Numbered from the stretch's first letter, positions 1-8,316 are shown. The stretch is DNA of 64,000 bases from Microbispora hainanensis (GCF_006874475.1 NZ_VIRM01000007.1:62001-126000), one strand, 5' to 3'. A program made the numbers and translations. The notes: generated by a model not told the origin, from the letters alone.

Positions 1-1
1 G

Positions 2-448
2 CTGCGCCAGCTCGGCCTCGCCGGCAGCGCCGTCGGGATGATCGGCGTCTACATGGGCATCTACATGTCCACCGTGATCTTCTTCGTCACCGGTTTCGTC
101 CGCACCATCCCCGTCTCGCTGGAGGAGGCCGCCCAGATCGACGGCGCGGGGCCGGTGCGCGTCTTCTTCCACGTCGTGCTGCCGCTGCTGCGGCCGGTGC
201 TGGCCACCGCCACGATCCTCGTCTGCCTCTACGTCTGGAACGACGTCTTCTACGCCTTCTTCGTGATCGGCGGCCGTCTCGACACCCTGCCGCTCAACCT
301 CTTCCGCGTCGCCAGTGCCGGGCTCTACCTCGACAACTGGCACCTCATCTTCGCCTACGTCATCCTCATGAGCCTGCCGCTCGTCGTGGTCTTCGCCGTC
401 GCCCAACGCAAGATCATCTCGGGCATCACCAGCGGCGCCGTCAAGTGA
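2..448 (+). CDS. Carbohydrate ABC transporter permease (MalG type), 5' end outside window
   Basis: This is the C-terminal part, about 148 residues, of an inner-membrane permease subunit of a CUT1-type sugar ABC importer. The reading frame is open from base 2, so the gene begins upstream of the window. Several hydrophobic spans are visible, and the cytoplasmic EAA loop that docks on the ATPase reads EEAAQIDGAGPVRVFFHVVL followed by PLLRP. The C-terminus ISGITSGAVK is typical of MalG-like subunits. A hairpin with a short T-run directly follows the stop codon, and a secreted glycoside hydrolase gene follows on the same strand, so the transporter probably imports sugars released by that enzyme. 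The substrate cannot be read from this fragment. Confidence 0.9.
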   Translation: MRQLGLAGSAVGMIGVYMGIYMSTVIFFVTGFVRTIPVSLEEAAQIDGAGPVRVFFHVVLPLLRPVLATATILVCLYVWNDVFYAFFVIGGRLDTLPLNLFRVASAGLYLDNWHLIFAYVILMSLPLVVVFAVAQRKIISGITSGAVK

Positions 449-481
449 GCGCCGCCGGATAGCGACGGCGGGCGCTGTTTT
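449..481 (+). terminator. Putative intrinsic terminator after the permease gene
   Basis: Arms GCGCCGCCG (449-457) and CGGCGGGCGC (466-475) pair with one bulged base and are followed by TGTTTTC. This starts one base after the permease stop codon. It may end the ABC transcript or only reduce read-through into the hydrolase gene at 570. Confidence 0.5.
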
Positions 482-569
482 CGCCTCCGATCCCGGCGGT
501 GCCCGTCGAGCCCGCCGTACCACCCCCTCAGGGGCGCCCCGCGCGTCCCGGCAACCGGAGAGGACACCC

Positions 570-3137
570 ATGCATCGACAAAGGTCATTCCGCCGTGCCC
601 GTGTGACGGCCGTGACCGCGGCCCTCGCCGCGGCGAGCCTGACCACCGGGCCCGTCGCCGGACCGGCGGGCGCGGACACCGCCTCCCAAACCGCCTCCCA
701 AAGCGCCTCCGAAGCCGTCGCCGACCCCGCCGCCGACCCCGCCGCCGACCCCGCCGCCGACCCCGCCGCCGACGTCGTCGCGGTGGACTTCGCGCAGCGC
801 ACCGGGCCGGTCCACGGCGGCGCGACCGGCATGCTGTACGGCCTGTCCGACCCGGGCGTCCCCGGAGACAGCCTTGTGGCCGGCGCCCGGCCGCGTACGG
901 TCGCCCAGAAGGCCCCGGACGGCGACCAGCATCCCAACGGTGACGCGCTCAAGATCGCGGACGGCTTCTTCTCCGCGGGCGGCGAGGAGATCGTCGTCTA
1001 CATGCAGGACGTCTACAGCAAGTGGCCCTACGAGAACCTCGGCATCGACGACTACCTCGCCAAGGTCGACGCGATGGTGCGCAAGGTCGTCGCGGAGCGT
1101 CCGCAGGACAAGGGCAGGTTCGCGTGGGTGCCGTTCAACGAGCCCGACGGCATCTGGTATCAGAACTGGTCCACGATGAAGCAGAAGTTCTTCGCCGACT
1201 GGAAGGCGGTCGTCGAGCGCATCCGCTCGATCGATCCCGGCGCCCGCATCGTCGGCCCCAACGAGGCCCGCTACAACCCCGGCCGCCTGCGCGACTTCCT
1301 CACCTGCGCCAGGGACACCACCTGCGGCGGCAAGACCTGCCTGCCGGACATCATGGCCTGGCACGAGCTGTCGCGTGGCAGCCTCGCCGCCTACCGGGGC
1401 CACCACGCGGACTACCGGCAGATGGAGCGCGACCTCGGCATCGGCCCGCTGCCGATCAACATCGACGAGTACGGCAACCGGCGTGACATGTCCGTCCCGG
1501 GCCAGATGATCCAGTGGATCACCATGTTCGAGGACACCAAGGTGGACGCCGACATGGCGTTCTGGACCTACGCCGGCAACCTGTCCGACCATGCCGTACG
1601 CACCCGCCAGGCCAACGGCGCGTGGTGGCTGCTCAAGTGGTACGCGGACCTGACCGGGCAGACGGTGAAGGTGACCCCGCCGCGGCCGGACGTCCCCGAC
1701 ACGGTGCAGGCCCTCGCGGCCGTCGACCCCTCCGTACGGCGGGGCACCGTGCTGGTCGGCGGCGGCGCCGCGCCGGTCCGGCTCGACGTCTCCGGGCTCG
1801 ATCCGGCGGTCTTCGGCAGGCAGGTCGACGTCGTCGTGTCCAGGACGACGTGGACCGGATATGAGGGAGACGCCACGCAGCCTCCGGTCGTCGCGGCCAC
1901 CCGGACCACCCTGCGCGACGGCACGCTGCGTATCGACCTCCCGGGCGGCGACGTGATGGCCGCCTACCGGGTCACGATCGTGCCGTCGAGCGGCGGGGCG
2001 CCCGCGGCCGGCGCCCCGTGGAGCGTCTCGGTGGAGGCCGAGTCGGCCACGCTCACCTCGGCCCAGGCGTACGACCAGGACACCACGGCCGACCCGCAGC
2101 TCTACGCGACCTCCGGCAAGCGGGACGTCGGCTCGATGAACACGGCCCGCTCCGCCGTCACCTTCCCGGTGACCGTGCCGCGCGACGGCCGCTACCGTCT
2201 GGGGATCTTCCAGGGCGCGAACAAGGCCCCCGGCAGGCACGCGCTGTTCGTGGACGGGAAGCTCGACCGGATCGTGCAGTATTCGGCGAACCTCGGCTGG
2301 ACCTACCGCGGCCGCACCGACGTGGAGGTCGAGCTGACCGCCGGCGCCCACGAGCTGTCTCTGCGCACGAGCGCCGACGGCACGACCACGCTGCCGGGCA
2401 GCGACGTCACGCTGGACAGGTTCGACCTCACCGAGATCACCGGGCCCGAGCGGGCGGCGTACCCGGCCGACGAGGCCCGGCTGTCCGGCGGCGCGGGCGT
2501 CGTCCGCGAGGGCAGGGGGGCCGCCGTCACCCTCGGCGGCGCCGCCCGGGCCACGTTCTTCGCCGCCGTGAGCGAGGACGGCTACTACGACCTGACCTTC
2601 TCCTACAAGGCGGCCCGAGCGGGCGATCTCGACGTCCGCGTCGACGGGCGGCGGATCGCGGGTGTGCGGGCGACCCGTCCGGGTGAGGCGGCCTCCCGGG
2701 CCCGCGTCTACCTCCCGGCCGGCGTCTCGGTGATCGAGGTGGGCGGCCCGGCCGGCCTGCGGCTGCGCGGCCTGACCACGGTCAGGGCCGAGGAGGCGGA
2801 CGCCGCGGCCCACCGGATCGAGGCCGAGCAGGCACAACTCGCCGGAACGGCCCGCGTGGTCACCGTCCCGGCCACGAGCGGCTCGAACGCCTCCGGGGGC
2901 GCCTATGTGGGCGACCTCGGCAACGGCGCGGGCAACACGCTCACCCTCACCAGGCCCGCCGGGTTCGGCCCCGGCGAGTACGTCCTCCTGGCGCACTACG
3001 CCAACGCCGACAGGAACACCGGTCACCCGTACAACACCGATGTGATCAGCCGGTTCCTCGACATCACCGAGACGGGCGGGGCGACGACGCGCGGCGTGTT
3101 CCGGCACGGCTACGCGTGGGACAACTTCTGGTCCTAG
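570..3137 (+). CDS. Secreted clan-A glycoside hydrolase with CBM6/35-like modules, interrupted by an in-frame TAG
   Basis: An 855-residue exported protein. Residues 1-35 form a signal peptide, followed by a low-complexity linker with four ADPA repeats encoded by an exact 12-bp repeat (720-767). The catalytic domain shows the clan-A acid/base motif (VPFNEPDG) and a nucleophile-type motif (NIDEYGN), resembling GH39 and related retaining enzymes; the family is not certain. The C-terminal half contains beta-sandwich carbohydrate-binding modules, for example the part beginning SVEAESATLT. The start ATG follows the ribosome site GGAGAGGAC. The last module stops abruptly at TAG 3135-3137, although the same frame continues with convincing module sequence to 3266, so this copy is probably truncated by 43 codons. 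Confidence 0.82.
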   Translation: MHRQRSFRRARVTAVTAALAAASLTTGPVAGPAGADTASQTASQSASEAVADPAADPAADPAADPAADVVAVDFAQRTGPVHGGATGMLYGLSDPGVPGDSLVAGARPRTVAQKAPDGDQHPNGDALKIADGFFSAGGEEIVVYMQDVYSKWPYENLGIDDYLAKVDAMVRKVVAERPQDKGRFAWVPFNEPDGIWYQNWSTMKQKFFADWKAVVERIRSIDPGARIVGPNEARYNPGRLRDFLTCARDTTCGGKTCLPDIMAWHELSRGSLAAYRGHHADYRQMERDLGIGPLPINIDEYGNRRDMSVPGQMIQWITMFEDTKVDADMAFWTYAGNLSDHAVRTRQANGAWWLLKWYADLTGQTVKVTPPRPDVPDTVQALAAVDPSVRRGTVLVGGGAAPVRLDVSGLDPAVFGRQVDVVVSRTTWTGYEGDATQPPVVAATRTTLRDGTLRIDLPGGDVMAAYRVTIVPSSGGAPAAGAPWSVSVEAESATLTSAQAYDQDTTADPQLYATSGKRDVGSMNTARSAVTFPVTVPRDGRYRLGIFQGANKAPGRHALFVDGKLDRIVQYSANLGWTYRGRTDVEVELTAGAHELSLRTSADGTTTLPGSDVTLDRFDLTEITGPERAAYPADEARLSGGAGVVREGRGAAVTLGGAARATFFAAVSEDGYYDLTFSYKAARAGDLDVRVDGRRIAGVRATRPGEAASRARVYLPAGVSVIEVGGPAGLRLRGLTTVRAEEADAAAHRIEAEQAQLAGTARVVTVPATSGSNASGGAYVGDLGNGAGNTLTLTRPAGFGPGEYVLLAHYANADRNTGHPYNTDVISRFLDITETGGATTRGVFRHGYAWDNFWS

Positions 3138-3266
3138 GCGACGCCGCTCACCCTGACGACCGCCTCCGGGGCGCTCGTGCTCGGCAACGCGACGGCGTAC
3201 GCGCCCAACCTCGACCGGCTCGAGCTCGCGCGGCTCGTGCTGGAGGTCGACAACCAGGCCAAGTGA
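3138..3266 (+). pseudogene. Detached C-terminal end of the hydrolase (in frame after TAG)
   Basis: The frame continues without a shift after the TAG for 42 codons to TGA 3264-3266. It encodes the closing strands of the binding module (ATPLTLTTASGALVLGN and then YAPNLDRLELARLVLEV), which is how such modules normally end. A terminator hairpin follows this TGA at 3274, so the original end of the gene was almost certainly here. Read-through, a recent nonsense mutation or a sequencing error are the options. Confidence 0.7.
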
Positions 3267-3273
3267 CCGGGCC

Positions 3274-3300
3274 GGCCCGCCGTGCCCCGCGCGGCGGGCC
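3274..3300 (+). terminator. Hairpin terminator of the hydrolase transcript
   Basis: Arms GGCCCGCCG (3274-3282) and CGGCGGGCC (3292-3300) with a 9-base loop form a GC-rich stem 8 bases after the distal TGA. There is no T-tract, as is common in actinobacteria. Confidence 0.5.
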
Positions 3301-3480
3301 GTCCGCTGCCGCGCGGCGCGAGGGCTCGGGTGTGCGGCGGCTCGCCAGGATCGCCGGGCTGCTCGCGTTCGACGTGCGGGCGGCCGCCCGGATCATGGCA
3401 GCCGAGGCGGGACGGACCGGGGCGGCCGTCGCCGCGCGCCGCCGCCGGGACGTGACGACGGCCGGGCTGCGGGGCGGCGG

Positions 3481-4749
3481 TCAGCCGATGCGGAGGGGAA
3501 GCGTGCGCGGTCCCCGCACCTGACCGGGGGCCCAGGTCACCGCCGAGGGGTCGGCGAGGCCGAACACGGGGACCCGCTCCAGCCAGACCTCCAGGGCGAC
3601 CCGGAGCTCCATGCGGGCCAGATGGGAACCGACGCAGCGGTGGATGCCGAGCCCGAACGCCGCGTGCCGGTTGATCTCGCGGTCGATGATCACCTCGTCG
3701 GCCCGGTCGAACTGCGCGGGGTCACGGTTGGCGGCCGGGAACGACAGCAGGACCCAGTCGTCGGCCTTCATGTCGACGCCGCGCCAGTGCATGTCCTCCT
3801 TGACCAGCCGCGCCATCGTGACCGGCGCGTACGCCCGGAGGAACTCCTCCATCGCGGTCGGCAGCAGCCCCGGCTCGGCGACCAGGCGCTCGCGGTCGGC
3901 AGGGGTCTTCGCCAGGTGCCACAGCGAGGCGCCGATCGCGCTCCACGTCGTGTCGATGCCGGCGATGAGCAGCAGGGCCATCGTGCCGGCCACGTGCGAG
4001 GGTTCGAGCTTGCGGCCGTACAGCTCCGCGTCGATCAGATGGGTGGTGAGGTCGTCGCGCGGACTGGCGACGTGGTCGCGGATCTGCTCCAGCAGGTAGT
4101 CGAACAGCTCTGCCATGTTCGCGACCCGCTGCTCCGGCGGCAGGTTGACGCCTTCGAGCGCGTGTTCGACGAACTCCCGGAATTTGGGCCCGTCCTCGGG
4201 AGGGAAGCCCAGCATGTCGGAGATGACCCGCATCGGGATGTGCTGCGCGTAGTCACGGGCCGCATCGACGATCTCCGCGCCCTCGAACCCGTCGATCAGC
4301 GAGTGGCAGAACGCCCGCGTCGCCTCCTCCCGCTTCGCCACCTCCTTCTTGGTGAACGCCGGGAGCAGCAGTTTGCGCGCGTCGTGGTGGAACGGCGGGT
4401 CGGAGGAGATCGGCGGCACGGCTCCCACCGGCGCGATCTCGCGGGGCGGCCGGTAGTTGCTCATGACGATCGCCCGGGAGGAGAAGTGCTCGGTGTCGTA
4501 GGCGATCGCCGCGACGTCCTCGTATCGCGTCGGCAGCCACCCGCCGCCGAACCTCTCCGTACGCGCGATCGGGCAGCGCGCCCGCAGATCGTCCTGGATG
4601 GGGTACGGATCGGCGGCCCACTCGGGCTCGGTGTGGGAGAAGTCGGTCGTCCAGTCGGAGACCGCGCCGGTGATGATCTCGCTGCGCACGCCGAGGGGCT
4701 CCTCCTGCCCCTCTCGGAAGTCCCGGACGAAGCGATCGTCGACGGTCAT
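3481..4749 (-). CDS. Cytochrome P450
   Basis: A 422-residue soluble bacterial cytochrome P450, a heme-thiolate monooxygenase. Visible landmarks are the I-helix oxygen-activation motif LIAGIDTTWS, the K-helix ExxR (EFLR) and the heme-ligand loop FGLGIHRCVGSHLAR with the proximal cysteine near residue 372. The ATG at 4749 is chosen because it lies one base after the stop codon of the ferredoxin gene; a longer reading frame would run into that gene. It is the last gene of a TetR-ferredoxin-P450 operon, so electrons probably come from the neighbouring ferredoxin and a reductase encoded elsewhere. The substrate is unknown; the sequence resembles steroid/terpene/fatty-acid-type actinobacterial P450s only in general terms. 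Confidence 0.95.
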   Translation of the reverse strand: MTVDDRFVRDFREGQEEPLGVRSEIITGAVSDWTTDFSHTEPEWAADPYPIQDDLRARCPIARTERFGGGWLPTRYEDVAAIAYDTEHFSSRAIVMSNYRPPREIAPVGAVPPISSDPPFHHDARKLLLPAFTKKEVAKREEATRAFCHSLIDGFEGAEIVDAARDYAQHIPMRVISDMLGFPPEDGPKFREFVEHALEGVNLPPEQRVANMAELFDYLLEQIRDHVASPRDDLTTHLIDAELYGRKLEPSHVAGTMALLLIAGIDTTWSAIGASLWHLAKTPADRERLVAEPGLLPTAMEEFLRAYAPVTMARLVKEDMHWRGVDMKADDWVLLSFPAANRDPAQFDRADEVIIDREINRHAAFGLGIHRCVGSHLARMELRVALEVWLERVPVFGLADPSAVTWAPGQVRGPRTLPLRIG

Positions 4750-4750
4750 G

Positions 4751-4951
4751 TCAGGCCTCCTCGGCGAGGACGATCGCCTTCTCCGGGCAGTTGGAGGCCG
4801 CGACCCGCGCACCGCGCTCGCCACCCGGCGGCACGACGCCGTCGCCGGCGACCTGGCCGTAGCCCTCGTCGTCCTCGGTGAACAGGTCGGGCGACAGGTC
4901 GTAGCAGCGGCCGTGTCCCTGACAGCGCGCGGGATCGATCTGCACTTTCAC
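4751..4951 (-). CDS. 3Fe-4S ferredoxin, P450 redox partner
   Basis: A 66-residue single-cluster ferredoxin. The motif CQGHGRC near the N-terminus and the distal ASNCPEKAI supply three cysteines; the histidine-containing CxxHxxC spacing replaces the fourth ligand, as in the 3Fe-4S ferredoxins that serve actinobacterial P450s. The start GTG at 4951 overlaps the upstream TetR stop as GTGA and has a GGGGAG ribosome site inside the TetR gene. The P450 ATG lies one base after its stop codon, so the three genes are almost certainly cotranscribed and translationally coupled. Confidence 0.92.
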   Translation of the reverse strand: MKVQIDPARCQGHGRCYDLSPDLFTEDDEGYGQVAGDGVVPPGGERGARVAASNCPEKAIVLAEEA

Positions 4952-5577
4952 TGGTGCTCCCCTTGTTTCGGTGGCGTCCTCGGAGTGGGGTCGGTCGGGG
5001 CGATGGCGGCGACGAGGCGGGTCAGCAGGGCACTCCACTCCTCGTCGCCGACGGCGTGCAGGTCAGGGGTGAGCAGCGCGCTGCCCATCGCGAGCAGGAG
5101 GCACAGATGGGCGACGGCGCCGGGTGAGAGCGCCGGATCGATCTCGCCGTCGTCCTGGGCGGCACGGACGAGCCCGGCGAGCCAGCCGGCCCGCTCGCCG
5201 ACGTAGTCGTGCATCGGACGGGCCACGTCCTGGTCGCGGCGGGCCGCGACCAGCGCCTCGGCGATCAGGGAGCCGCGGGCGTCGGGACGGCGCGGGAGCC
5301 GGCGGCCCACGGCGACGAACAGATCCGCGACCGGCAGGCCGGGGTCGGCGGCCAGCATGTCGGCCAGCAGCCGAGGCCCGTGGGCGCGCAGCGCGGCCAC
5401 GATCAGCTCGGCCTTCGAGCCGAAGTGCGCGTACAGGGCGCCGTTGCTCACCCCGGCCGCCGCGGCGATGTCCGCCACGCGGGTGCCGTCGTACCCGCGC
5501 CGGGCGAACACGTCGGCGGCGGCGCGCAGCAGCCGCTCCCGCGTCTCGGCGGCGGTGACACCAGCGATACGGCCCAC
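4948..5577 (-). CDS. TetR-family transcriptional regulator of the P450 operon
   Basis: A regulator of about 209 residues. The helix-turn-helix is clear (TRVADIAAAAGVSNGALYAH followed by FGSKAEL), and the C-terminal helical ligand domain is divergent, as expected. I chose GTG 5577 because the next possible starts lie upstream of, or inside, the palindromic sequence at 5587-5602 that looks like its operator; no strong ribosome site precedes it, so the message may be nearly leaderless. Its stop codon overlaps the ferredoxin start (GTGA). It probably represses its own operon, and perhaps the divergent histidine kinase gene, until a ligand (possibly the P450 substrate) binds. Confidence 0.88.
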   Translation of the reverse strand: MGRIAGVTAAETRERLLRAAADVFARRGYDGTRVADIAAAAGVSNGALYAHFGSKAELIVAALRAHGPRLLADMLAADPGLPVADLFVAVGRRLPRRPDARGSLIAEALVAARRDQDVARPMHDYVGERAGWLAGLVRAAQDDGEIDPALSPGAVAHLCLLLAMGSALLTPDLHAVGDEEWSALLTRLVAAIAPTDPTPRTPPKQGEHQ

Positions 5578-5586
5578 GGCAGAATT

Positions 5587-5602
5587 AAATGGTCGTTCAT
5601 TT
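5587..5602. promoter_or_regulatory. Putative TetR operator
   Basis: AAATGGTCGTTCATTT has palindromic ends (AAATG/CATTT) and contains the GTCGTTCATT half that recurs in TetR operators. It lies 9 bases upstream of the TetR start codon, between divergent genes. Confidence 0.55.
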
Positions 5603-5702
5603 GATTGCGTCAAGACCGCGCCCGGCCGCATACAGGTAATCGCCCGGCAAAAAAGGAAGGTCAATGGACCAGAGCACCGGATAAAAGTCGCAAAATAGCA
5701 GA

Positions 5703-6833
5703 GTGTTGAACAAATGGGACGCACATCGCGACTGGCTGGTCGACGTGGCTCTGGCCGCGGCCGTCATCGCGTTCACCATCCCCACGACGCTCACCGGTTA
5801 CAGCTTCTCCCTCTGGGGCGGTGCGCCGGACGCGATCGAGATCGCGGCAGGGGTGCTCACCGCGGCGGCCATGATGGTGCGGCGCCGCACCCCCTGGCCC
5901 GCGATCGTCAGCTCGGTCGTGTGCGCCTGCGTCACCGGGCAGGTCGTGCCGATGATCCTCGCCGTCTTCTCGATGACGGCCGAGCACCGCGTGCGCCGGT
6001 GGCAGTACATCGCCCTGGCCCTGACGGTCTTCTACTTCGCCGTCGACTACCGCAGCCCGCACAGCGACCACTCGGTCTACCTGAACATCGTCCGCGCGGT
6101 GACCCTCATCTATCTGCCCGCGGTCGTCGGCACCTGGGTCAACGCCTACCGCCGGCTCATCCGGGAGCTGCGTCTCGGCGTACGCGAACGCGAGGAGATC
6201 GCCGCCTCCGAGGAGCGCCGCAAGATCGCCAGGGAGATGCATGACACCGTCACCCACGCGGTCACCGCCATGGTGCTCAACGCGGGCATGGCCCGCGACG
6301 CCACCGAGCCGGACGAGATCCGGTCGCTGACGGCGACCATCGAGGACAAGGGCGTGCAGGCGCTCGGCGAACTGCGGCAACTGCTCACCGTGCTCCGGCG
6401 CGACGAGGGGGACCTCGCCGAGGGCACCGATGCCATCGCCCGGCTGGTCGGCGAGGCGAAGGCGAGCGGGCTCAAGGTCGATCTGCGCCTCCACGCTCCC
6501 CCGGGGGCGCTGCCGCGGCAGATCTCGCACGCGTGCTACCGGCTGGTGCAGGAGGGGCTGAACAACGTGCGCAAGCACGCGCCGGACTCCCTCGTCAAGG
6601 TCACCTGCGAGGTCACCGGCGACGAGGTGGACGTCTCTGTGGTCGACACACCGGACCGCGCCGACCCCGGCGCGAAGGCGGTCAAGCCGGCGCCCTCCCT
6701 CGGCGGCGGCTATGGCCTGGCCGGCATCAGAGAGCGCGTCTTCCTCGCACAGGGCCGGTTCTCCTCCGGCCCGACCCCCGAAGGCGGGTTCGCGCTCGCC
6801 GCCCGGCTTCCCCTCCGGGTCCCCCACGATTGA
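5703..6833 (+). CDS. Orphan sensor histidine kinase (NarL/DesK type)
   Basis: A 376-residue membrane sensor kinase. Four or five hydrophobic spans fill roughly the first 140 residues, followed by the HisKA_3 dimerisation helix with the phosphorylated histidine in AREMHDTVTHAVTAMVL. The C-terminal ATPase domain shows the N-box (LVQEGLNNVRKHAP) and the G-box (GGGYGLAGIRERV). Such kinases normally lie next to a LuxR-type response regulator gene, but both neighbours here are a regulator of the TetR type and a dehydrogenase, so the partner is elsewhere. The start GTG at 5703 lacks an evident ribosome site and follows an A-rich stretch, so leaderless initiation is possible. Confidence 0.9.
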   Translation: MLNKWDAHRDWLVDVALAAAVIAFTIPTTLTGYSFSLWGGAPDAIEIAAGVLTAAAMMVRRRTPWPAIVSSVVCACVTGQVVPMILAVFSMTAEHRVRRWQYIALALTVFYFAVDYRSPHSDHSVYLNIVRAVTLIYLPAVVGTWVNAYRRLIRELRLGVREREEIAASEERRKIAREMHDTVTHAVTAMVLNAGMARDATEPDEIRSLTATIEDKGVQALGELRQLLTVLRRDEGDLAEGTDAIARLVGEAKASGLKVDLRLHAPPGALPRQISHACYRLVQEGLNNVRKHAPDSLVKVTCEVTGDEVDVSVVDTPDRADPGAKAVKPAPSLGGGYGLAGIRERVFLAQGRFSSGPTPEGGFALAARLPLRVPHD

Positions 6834-6860
6834 AGCGGTTTTTCCCCCATCCCGCGGGGT

Positions 6861-6896
6861 AGGTGCCTGTCGTACCCGCGGGTACAGCGGGCACCT
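6861..6896. repeat. Long symmetric hairpin/palindrome after the kinase gene
   Basis: The perfect palindrome GTACCCGCGGGTAC (6872-6885) is nested inside a second inverted repeat, AGGTGCC (6861-6867) and GGCACCT (6890-6896), with 4-base spacers on each side. It could terminate the kinase transcript or bind a dimeric regulator. Confidence 0.5.
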
Positions 6897-7008
6897 GAGC
6901 CCGATGACACAGCGGCCCGGAACGCATCGGCCGGTTCGCACGGGCCCGGTTCGCATCGACGCCGGGCCGCCGTCGCGGAAGCGGGGCGGCGCGCCGCTTC
7001 GCACGCGC

Positions 7009-7024
7009 CAAACGATCTCGTTTG
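7009..7024. promoter_or_regulatory. Inverted repeat just upstream of the dehydrogenase gene
   Basis: CAAACGATCTCGTTTG has perfect 7-base arms around TC and ends 9 bases before the ATG at 7034, overlapping the ribosome-site region. This is a good position for a repressor operator; the regulator is not identified. Confidence 0.5.
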
Positions 7025-7033
7025 AGGGTAGCC

Positions 7034-8185
7034 ATGAAAGCCGTGGTCTACGAAGGCCCCCGACGGGTCAGCGTCACGACCGTGCCGGACGCCCGGATCG
7101 AACGGCACACCGACGTGCTCGTCCGCGTCACCACCTCCAACATCTGCGGCTCCGACCTGCACATGTACGAGGGCAGGACCAGCTTCCAACCCGGCCGGGT
7201 CCTCGGGCACGAGAACCTCGGCGAGGTCGTGGAGATCGGGGACGCCGTCGACCGGGTCAAGGTCGGCGACATGGTGTGCCTGCCGTTCAACATCTCCTGC
7301 GGCTTCTGCGCCAACTGCGAGCAGGGCCTGACGGCCTTCTGCCTGACCACGAACCCCGCACCGGGCCTGGCCGGCGCGGCGTACGGCTACGCCGACATGG
7401 GCCCGTACAACGGCGGCCAGGCCGAGCTGCTGCGCGTGCCGTACGGGGACTACAACTGCCTCGTCCTGCCGGAGGACGCGCGGGAGAAGCAGACCGACTA
7501 CGTCATGCTGGCCGACGTGTGGCCCACCGGCTGGCACGCGACGACGCTCGCCTGCGTGCATCCGGGCGACACCGTCGTGGTCTACGGCGCGGGCCCGGTC
7601 GGGCTGATGGCCGCCTACTCCGCGCTGCTCAGGAACGCGAGCGGCGTGATGGTCATCGACCACCATCCGGACCGGCTGGCCAAGGCCGAGGAGATCGGCG
7701 CGATCGCGATCGACGACTCCCGGTCCAGCCCCGTCGACCAGGTCCTCGAGCTCACCCAGGGGATGGGCGCCGACCGCGGCTGCGAGTGCGTGGGCTTCCA
7801 GGCGCACGATCCGGAGGGCGGCGAGCATCCCAACATGACCCTGAACAACCTGGTCAAGTCGGTGAAGTTCACCGGGTGCATCGCCGTCGTCGGCCTGTTC
7901 GTCCCCCGCGACCCCCGCGGCGGGAACGACCTCTACAAGCGGGGAGAGGTGTCCATCGACTACGGCACCTTCTGGACCAAGGGCCAGACGATGAGCACCG
8001 GCCAGTGCAACGTCAAGAACTACAACCGCCAGCTGTGCTCCCTTATCCACGAGGCCGGCGCCCGGCCGTCCTGGATCGTCTCCCAGGAGCTGGGCATCGC
8101 CAATGCTCCCGAGGCGTACGCGCACTTCGACGCGCGGGAGAAGGGCTGGACCAAGGTGGTGCTGCACCCGAACGGGACTTCCTGA
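7034..8185 (+). CDS. Zinc-dependent dehydrogenase, glutathione-independent formaldehyde dehydrogenase type
   Basis: A 383-residue medium-chain zinc dehydrogenase. Catalytic-zinc ligands are suggested by ICGSDLHMYEG and GHENLGEVVEIG; the structural-zinc cysteines are in SCGFCANCEQGLTAFC. A Rossmann motif follows in VVVYGAGPVGLMAAYSALL. The extended C-terminal loop with DLYKRGEVSIDYGTFWTKGQ matches the formaldehyde-dismutase-like subgroup that keeps NAD bound, and the enzyme is likely to oxidise formaldehyde or another small aldehyde. ATG 7034 was chosen for its ribosome site GAGGGTAGCC; an in-frame start 12 bases earlier has none. It stands as its own transcription unit behind an inverted repeat at 7009. 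Confidence 0.9.
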   Translation: MKAVVYEGPRRVSVTTVPDARIERHTDVLVRVTTSNICGSDLHMYEGRTSFQPGRVLGHENLGEVVEIGDAVDRVKVGDMVCLPFNISCGFCANCEQGLTAFCLTTNPAPGLAGAAYGYADMGPYNGGQAELLRVPYGDYNCLVLPEDAREKQTDYVMLADVWPTGWHATTLACVHPGDTVVVYGAGPVGLMAAYSALLRNASGVMVIDHHPDRLAKAEEIGAIAIDDSRSSPVDQVLELTQGMGADRGCECVGFQAHDPEGGEHPNMTLNNLVKSVKFTGCIAVVGLFVPRDPRGGNDLYKRGEVSIDYGTFWTKGQTMSTGQCNVKNYNRQLCSLIHEAGARPSWIVSQELGIANAPEAYAHFDAREKGWTKVVLHPNGTS

Positions 8186-8210
8186 CCGCGCGGCGGTCCG
8201 GTGTCGCGTC

Positions 8211-8238
8211 CGATCACGATCGGCCGGGCCCGTGATCG
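8211..8238 (+). terminator. Putative hairpin terminator
   Basis: CGATCACG (8211-8218) pairs with CGTGATCG (8231-8238) across a 12-base loop, 26 bases after the dehydrogenase stop codon. Confidence 0.4.
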
Positions 8239-8316
8239 GCCGAAGCGGACGGACCCTACCCTTGGGGAGGAAAGCCGCGCCGCGGAGGCGTTCGGCGCGA
8301 CCAGGAAGGGACAGGC

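Noticed and set aside
585..3107. An 840-codon minus-strand frame opposite the glycoside hydrolase gene.
   Set aside because: It mirrors the GC-rich third positions of the plus-strand gene, is full of low-complexity arginine/glycine/valine runs, and the opposite strand has signal peptide, catalytic motifs and binding modules.
3267..3480. A possible small gene after the hydrolase (RRLARIAGLLAFDVRAAARI).
   Set aside because: It has no start with a ribosome site, an arginine/alanine-rich composition and a position behind a terminator; too weak to report.
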